Origin: Letharia columbiana
Taxonomy: Eukaryota; Ascomycota; Lecanoromycetes; Lecanorales; Parmeliaceae
Length of the DNA stretch: 21,030 nt
Reading direction: 5' to 3'
Assembly: GCF_014066305.1 (NCBI RefSeq)
Contig: NW_023501090.1
Location: forward strand, 327,501 to 348,530
Every line of letters starts with the position of its first letter. The stretch's first letter is position 1. A program made the position numbers and the translations under genes. Shown here piece after piece: positions 19,484 through 21,030 of this stretch. A model generated the notes under the pieces. That model was not told where the DNA came from. It was given only the letters and a program-made list of their open reading frames with translations, and did not search any database.

Positions 19484-20683
19484 GATGGATGCCAGTCAGA
19501 TTGGTAATTGCTGTGGAGTTGAAGGTGGGGGTAATCGAGTTGCTTTATCCTCAGGCTGTTACAAGCTCCTCAGAGACTCCCCATATGTCCTCTTAGCGTC
19601 GAGTATAACTTTAAAGATGATGTACCCAAACTCGCTCTCTGGAGGGTTGACGACAAATAACGGTGAAGTGGTAGAGGAAGAGCGGAAGCTACTTTAGTCT
19701 CTGGAGCGCGCGCTGCGAAAGTGAGCATAAGCGCCAAGAACTGTAGGGCTGAAAGCGCCTGGCATCGACCTATGAGCCGCTCTGTCTGTCACGCTTCCAT
19801 TCTGCTTCAGAGATGTGCCCTCCTCAATCAGAACTCGCACGTTTTAGCGTTACCCTACAATAGTCTATTCCACAATAGTCTCTTACCCTGCGACTCTCTC
19901 CTACCCTACGGTACTCTCCTCGAAAGCCAGACTGACAGATTCGAATGTCGTTGAAACCTCGATCTCAATTACTCTGGAGAAACTTTAAGTCTCTTCGAAA
20001 ACCTCGGCGCGCGCGTACGGGCCAGTTCGAGGGTTCGAGTATTCAGCGCTCACTTACGACATCAAAAATCCATACTGGCCTTACCATCTGGCCTTTTGCA
20101 GGTTCCTGCCACCCCTCTCCGCCATCTTCCCTAGATCACTCGTGAACAGTACCTGATCAGTGTCAATAATCGTATCTCGTTACTGCATTGCCTAGCAATG
20201 ATCCAGGGTATGGCTTGGAGAAGTAGCCTACGTTCCGCTTGCTTGCAATCTGCGTCTCCATCCACCAAAACAAGCTCCTACTCTTTTCCCATACTCTCTT
20301 GAAGTCGCGCTTCATTCATTTCTTGGCCAAAGTCGAAGGACTATGAAGAGCTCTGAGGTTAGTTCTTCTTATCCAAGCTTCGAGTATCCACAGTACATTT
20401 AGTCTACAGACCATCGCCTTTACTTCATTTCAGAGAGGATCAACTACCTGTGCAGCTGTCTCCATACTATGCAAACATAGGATCTTCATCTTGCATGGGC
20501 CTCAGGTGTTGGTTCTTGAACGTTCATAGAGCAAAATTGGGATTGGAGGATATGTAAAGTTAAGCTGGGCCTCTAATCACAAAATAGAGCTCACGACTCC
20601 TTGAGATACGTGGTTTCATTGAAATCAACGGCCCGGGGTCTTTCTCTCGCCTCCTTTTTTTGCCCAAGAATACCTCTCTCGGC
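19484..20683. other. Intergenic region upstream of map1, no gene recognised
   Basis: About 1.2 kb that should include the map1 promoter at its left end. ORFs are short and carry no family pattern. At about 19850-19920 there is a degenerate short tandem repeat of an accctac/g-n-actctct-type unit with period near 15-18 bp. At about 20510-20525 a VLVLERS-like reading could be the N-terminal part of the decayed monooxygenase further right, but it is too weak to call. Confidence 0.45.
19850..19920. repeat. Degenerate short tandem repeat
   Basis: Units resembling accctacaatagtctatt, ccacaatagtctctt, accctgcgactctctcct and accctacggtactctcct follow each other, with period 15-18 bp and imperfect identity. 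No function is apparent. Confidence 0.45.
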
Positions 20684-21030
20684 ATGAAACTACCTTATTA
20701 CCTTCTGCGACTCGGCTTTGTTGCGCTGCGCAGTTCTTGTTGTGCTGATGTAGGTGCGTCCAACATGCAAGGCGCGGGAAGTGCGAATCGTGCATATGGA
20801 CAGACGATTACTAATCTTCGGCGAACGGCTGGAGGAGGGGTGATGGTGGAACATGTCAATGGTCCCGTCCGATAGGAGAGAGCTGAAGCAGACCTCGTCA
20901 CTGCGGCCAAGACGGCAGGTTCACGCATTGTAAATCGATTGCTACCAGAGGTGCAGCGAATTGAAGCAGGATATATAGCGTGGAGGGGTACTGTTTCCGA
21001 AAACATTGCATCCCACGAGACCAAGAAGGT
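20684..21030 (+). pseudogene. FAD-dependent monooxygenase fragment (2,6-dihydroxypyridine/salicylate hydroxylase-like), runs off window
   Basis: The frame from 20684 reads MKLPYYLLRLGFVALRS, then YGQTITNLRRTAGGGVMV, then an in-frame TAG at 20873-20875. It resumes in the same frame with EADLVTAAKTAGSRI, LLPEVQRIEAGYIAWRGTVS and on to the window edge. The combination of YxLLRxxFxxLxS, ADLVxxADGxxSxxR and YAGYxAWRGxVxE is typical of group A flavin monooxygenases of the DhpH/salicylate hydroxylase kind (family knowledge). Here the usual ADG is AKT, so a FAD/NADPH-contacting motif is broken. The N-terminal FAD-binding GxGxxG part is not recognised upstream, so the ATG given is probably not the original start. 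This is a different family branch from the phenol hydroxylase-like pseudogene at 9.6-11.6 kb. Confidence 0.72.

Noticed and set aside
19930..20060. TTCGA-containing segments suggestive of tRNA T-arms
   Set aside because: No acceptor stem, anticodon arm or correct spacing could be built around them on either strand.
20698..21024. 108-codon - strand ORF
   Set aside because: It is a shadow of the flavin monooxygenase fragment, which has recognisable motifs on the + strand.

Overview
The window looks like an accessory region of a filamentous ascomycete (Pezizomycotina). The evidence is short GT-AG introns of about 48-72 bp, fungal gene families (a fungal-type PTR2/POT transporter and a zinc-finger MetAP1), and a large block mutated by RIP (repeat-induced point mutation, C to T at CpA). 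All calls come from reading the sequence by eye; nothing was searched against a database.

Region 1 (1 to about 7.8 kb) is a very AT-rich block in which CpA and TpG have almost disappeared while CpG survives. Its long reading frames are broken mainly by TAA/TAG codons of the kind RIP makes. Read through those stops, most of it is a + strand LINE retrotransposon: a gag-like ORF1 with zinc knuckles, then ORF2 with AP endonuclease, reverse transcriptase, RNase H and a C-terminal Cys/His motif, ending near 5575. From 5581 to about 7500 there is further coding-like relic sequence that I cannot name.

Region 2 (7.86-9.57 kb) is not RIP-mutated. It holds a cluster of hairpins, a truncated copy of a small terminal-inverted-repeat element (7959-8214, inverted), about 0.8 kb with a doubtful decayed small gene, and a complete copy of the element (9052-9560) flanked by an 11-bp target-site duplication. 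The complete copy ends 20 bp before the start codon of the next gene, counting the duplication.

Region 3 (9.58-13.35 kb) carries two tandem pseudogenes on the + strand: a phenol 2-monooxygenase-like flavoprotein, and a 14-TM type MFS transporter truncated after a nonsense codon. Both keep recognisable introns, so they were once spliced host genes. They may be the remains of a small aromatic-compound catabolism or detoxification cluster.

Region 4 (14.2-19.5 kb) carries two apparently intact genes on the - strand. One is a PTR2/POT-family peptide transporter (648 aa, 4 exons, with a 4-nt first coding exon). The other is type 1 methionine aminopeptidase (391 aa, 4 exons, with a 31-nt second exon). 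About 1.75 kb with no recognised gene separates them.

Region 5 (19.5-21.03 kb) is mostly unrecognised sequence. It ends in a fragment of a second, unrelated FAD-dependent monooxygenase on the + strand, which has an in-frame stop and runs off the window. The overall picture is two housekeeping or transport genes in a neighbourhood of decayed metabolic genes and silenced transposons. I found no clearly new biological system. The best candidates for follow-up are the element insertion at the monooxygenase start codon and the unexplained coding relic directly after the LINE.
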